Assembly (NCBI RefSeq): GCF_030035675.1
Contig: NC_084497.1
Location: 28,257,955 to 28,321,954 of the forward strand
Length of the DNA stretch: 64,000 nucleotides
DNA from: Rhineura floridana
Lineage: Eukaryota; Chordata; Lepidosauria; Squamata; Rhineuridae
Direction: 5' to 3'
The translations under genes and the position numbers were made by a program. Of the stretch, positions 63,010-64,000 are shown one piece after another (the first letter of the stretch is position 1; each line of letters starts with the position of its first letter). Below the pieces are notes generated by a model, which saw only the letters and a list, made by a program, of their open reading frames with translations, made no database searches and was not told the origin of the DNA.

Positions 63010-63385
63010 CTTAATGGGGGTTCGGAAGAAGTAAAGGAAATCTATGGGGCTGGTGATGTTTTCTCGCCTGTGGGGTTGGGGGAAAGCAAGGGGAAATCTG
63101 TGGGGCTGGAGGGAGAGAGGGGCTTAGGGAGAAATCTATGGAACTGGGGGTGTTTTGCCTGTGAGGCTGGAGGAGAGTGGATTTAGGGGGGGATTCTGTG
63201 GGGCTGGAGGAGAGTGGATTTAGGGAAGGGAATTCTGTGGGGCCGGGGATGTTTTGCCCGTGGGGCCGGGGATGTTTTGCCCGTGGGGCTGGAGGAGAGG
63301 GGATTTAGGGAGGGGAATTCTGTGGGGTTCGGGATGTTTTGACTGTGGGGCTGGGAGGAAGTAAGCAAAAAAGCCTATGGGGCTC
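63010..63385. repeat. G-rich minisatellite just after the downstream promoter
   Basis: Units built from gtggggctggaggagag, ggatttaggg and gggatgttttgcc recur many times with variable order and length (roughly 25-60 bases). One unit is duplicated exactly around 63240-63285. The plus strand is strongly G-rich. Confidence 0.8.
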
Positions 63386-63483
63386 TGTGTGAAGGAGAAG
63401 AGTGCGTTTAAGGTGCTGAATCGGGTTACTTAGCTAGCAAAAGTTGTAACGTGTGGCTTTGGGGATTATGGCATGCTCTGGGC

Positions 63484-63702
63484 AAAGGGACGGCAGCTCA
63501 GTGGTACGGTCCTTGCCACGCGTGCAGAAGGCCACAATCCCCACCATCTCCAGTTAAAAGGATCAGGAAGCAGGTGACAGGGACGGCCCTTTTGTGCCTG
63601 AGATGCTGAAGAGCTGCTGCCAGTCAGAGTAGGTAATATTGGGCTATTTTCTGGGCAAATAGACTGACTGGCTGTAAGGCAGCTTTCTATGTTCCTTTGA
63701 CT
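63484..63702 (+). mobile_element. tRNA-Ala-derived SINE, diverged head
   Basis: ggcagctcagtggtacggtc and cgtgcagaaggccac, with gagctgctgccagtcagagt and the gttaaaaggatcaggaagca insert seen at 31.9 kb. Confidence 0.8.
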
Positions 63703-63805
63703 GCCAACACACCATACATTTAAAAGCACATCCCCACCGCCCAAAAAATCCTGGAAACTATAGTTTGCTCCCTCACAGAGCTGCAATTCCCAGCACTCCT
63801 CCGGG
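63703..63805. mobile_element. Fold-back DNA element, tcctgggaactgtagttt family, left half
   Basis: aaaaaatcctggaaactata and gagctgcaattcccagcact. The right half is cut off by the LINE end that follows. Confidence 0.6.
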
Positions 63806-64000
63806 TACCTACTCCAAGGGAAGCTCGGAGGGTGGCAACAAGGGAGAGGGCCTTCTCAGTGGTGGCCCCCAAATTATGGAATGATCCCCCTGATGAGGTG
63901 TGCCTGGCACCAACACTGTTATCTTTTTGGCACCAGGTCAAGACTTTCCTTTTCTCCCAGGCATTTTAGCATGTGTTTTAAATTGTTTTTATATTGTTTT
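63806..64000 (+). mobile_element. LINE 3' end, running off the window
   Basis: Contains gagggccttctcagtggtgg, gcaccaggtcaagactttcc and the T-rich UTR start. Confidence 0.75.

Overview
This is a 64 kb piece of a vertebrate nuclear genome, most likely a squamate reptile (lizard or snake). The genes are intron-rich, with canonical GT-AG splice sites. The space between exons is full of short elements of the kind seen in reptile genomes: a tRNA-Ala-derived SINE, a MIR/CORE-like SINE, 3' ends of CR1/L2-type LINEs, and several palindromic fold-back DNA elements. I saw no bacterial operons, CRISPR array, rRNA, functional tRNA gene, retrovirus or LTR element.

Four protein-coding genes can be assembled exon by exon, and in each one the splice phases add up to an open frame. 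(1) 2288-11288, minus strand: an eight-exon, 692-codon transmembrane guanylate cyclase. It has two membrane segments around an extracellular sensor region, a dimerisation linker and an intact class III cyclase domain, but no kinase-homology domain. This is the architecture of NIT-type guanylate cyclases, not of the natriuretic peptide receptors. (2) 17216-21278, minus strand: KIAA2013 (two coding exons, 625 aa), starting in a CpG island. (3) 22522-42871, plus strand: PLOD1, lysyl hydroxylase 1 (19 coding exons, 728 aa). (4) 44700-61.3 kb, plus strand: MFN2, mitofusin 2 (17 coding exons, 757 aa, preceded by a non-coding first exon in a GC-rich promoter with a palindromic CRE). At 62.7-62.9 kb a second GC-rich promoter with CCAAT boxes probably belongs to the next gene, which in human is MIIP; no coding exon of it is visible.

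The order KIAA2013-PLOD1-MFN2 and the relative strands match human 1p36.22. In human, NPPB and NPPA (natriuretic peptide genes) lie next to KIAA2013; here that neighbour is the cyclase. The genes are unrelated housekeeping-type or sensor genes: collagen lysine hydroxylation in the ER, outer-mitochondrial-membrane fusion, an ER/secretory membrane protein of unknown role, and cGMP synthesis. They do not form one pathway.

Layout: 1-2.3 kb repeats; 2.3-11.3 kb cyclase; 11.3-14.5 kb repeat-rich spacer; 14.5-17.2 kb repeat-poor block downstream of KIAA2013; 17.2-21.3 kb KIAA2013; 21.3-22.5 kb spacer with a five-copy tandem array; 22.5-42.9 kb PLOD1; 44.6-61.3 kb MFN2; 61.3-64 kb spacer, promoter and a G-rich minisatellite. 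The item most worth following up is the kinase-homology-less guanylate cyclase. The MFN2 GC-AG intron, a long near-perfect hairpin in an MFN2 intron, and several local tandem and inverted repeats come next.
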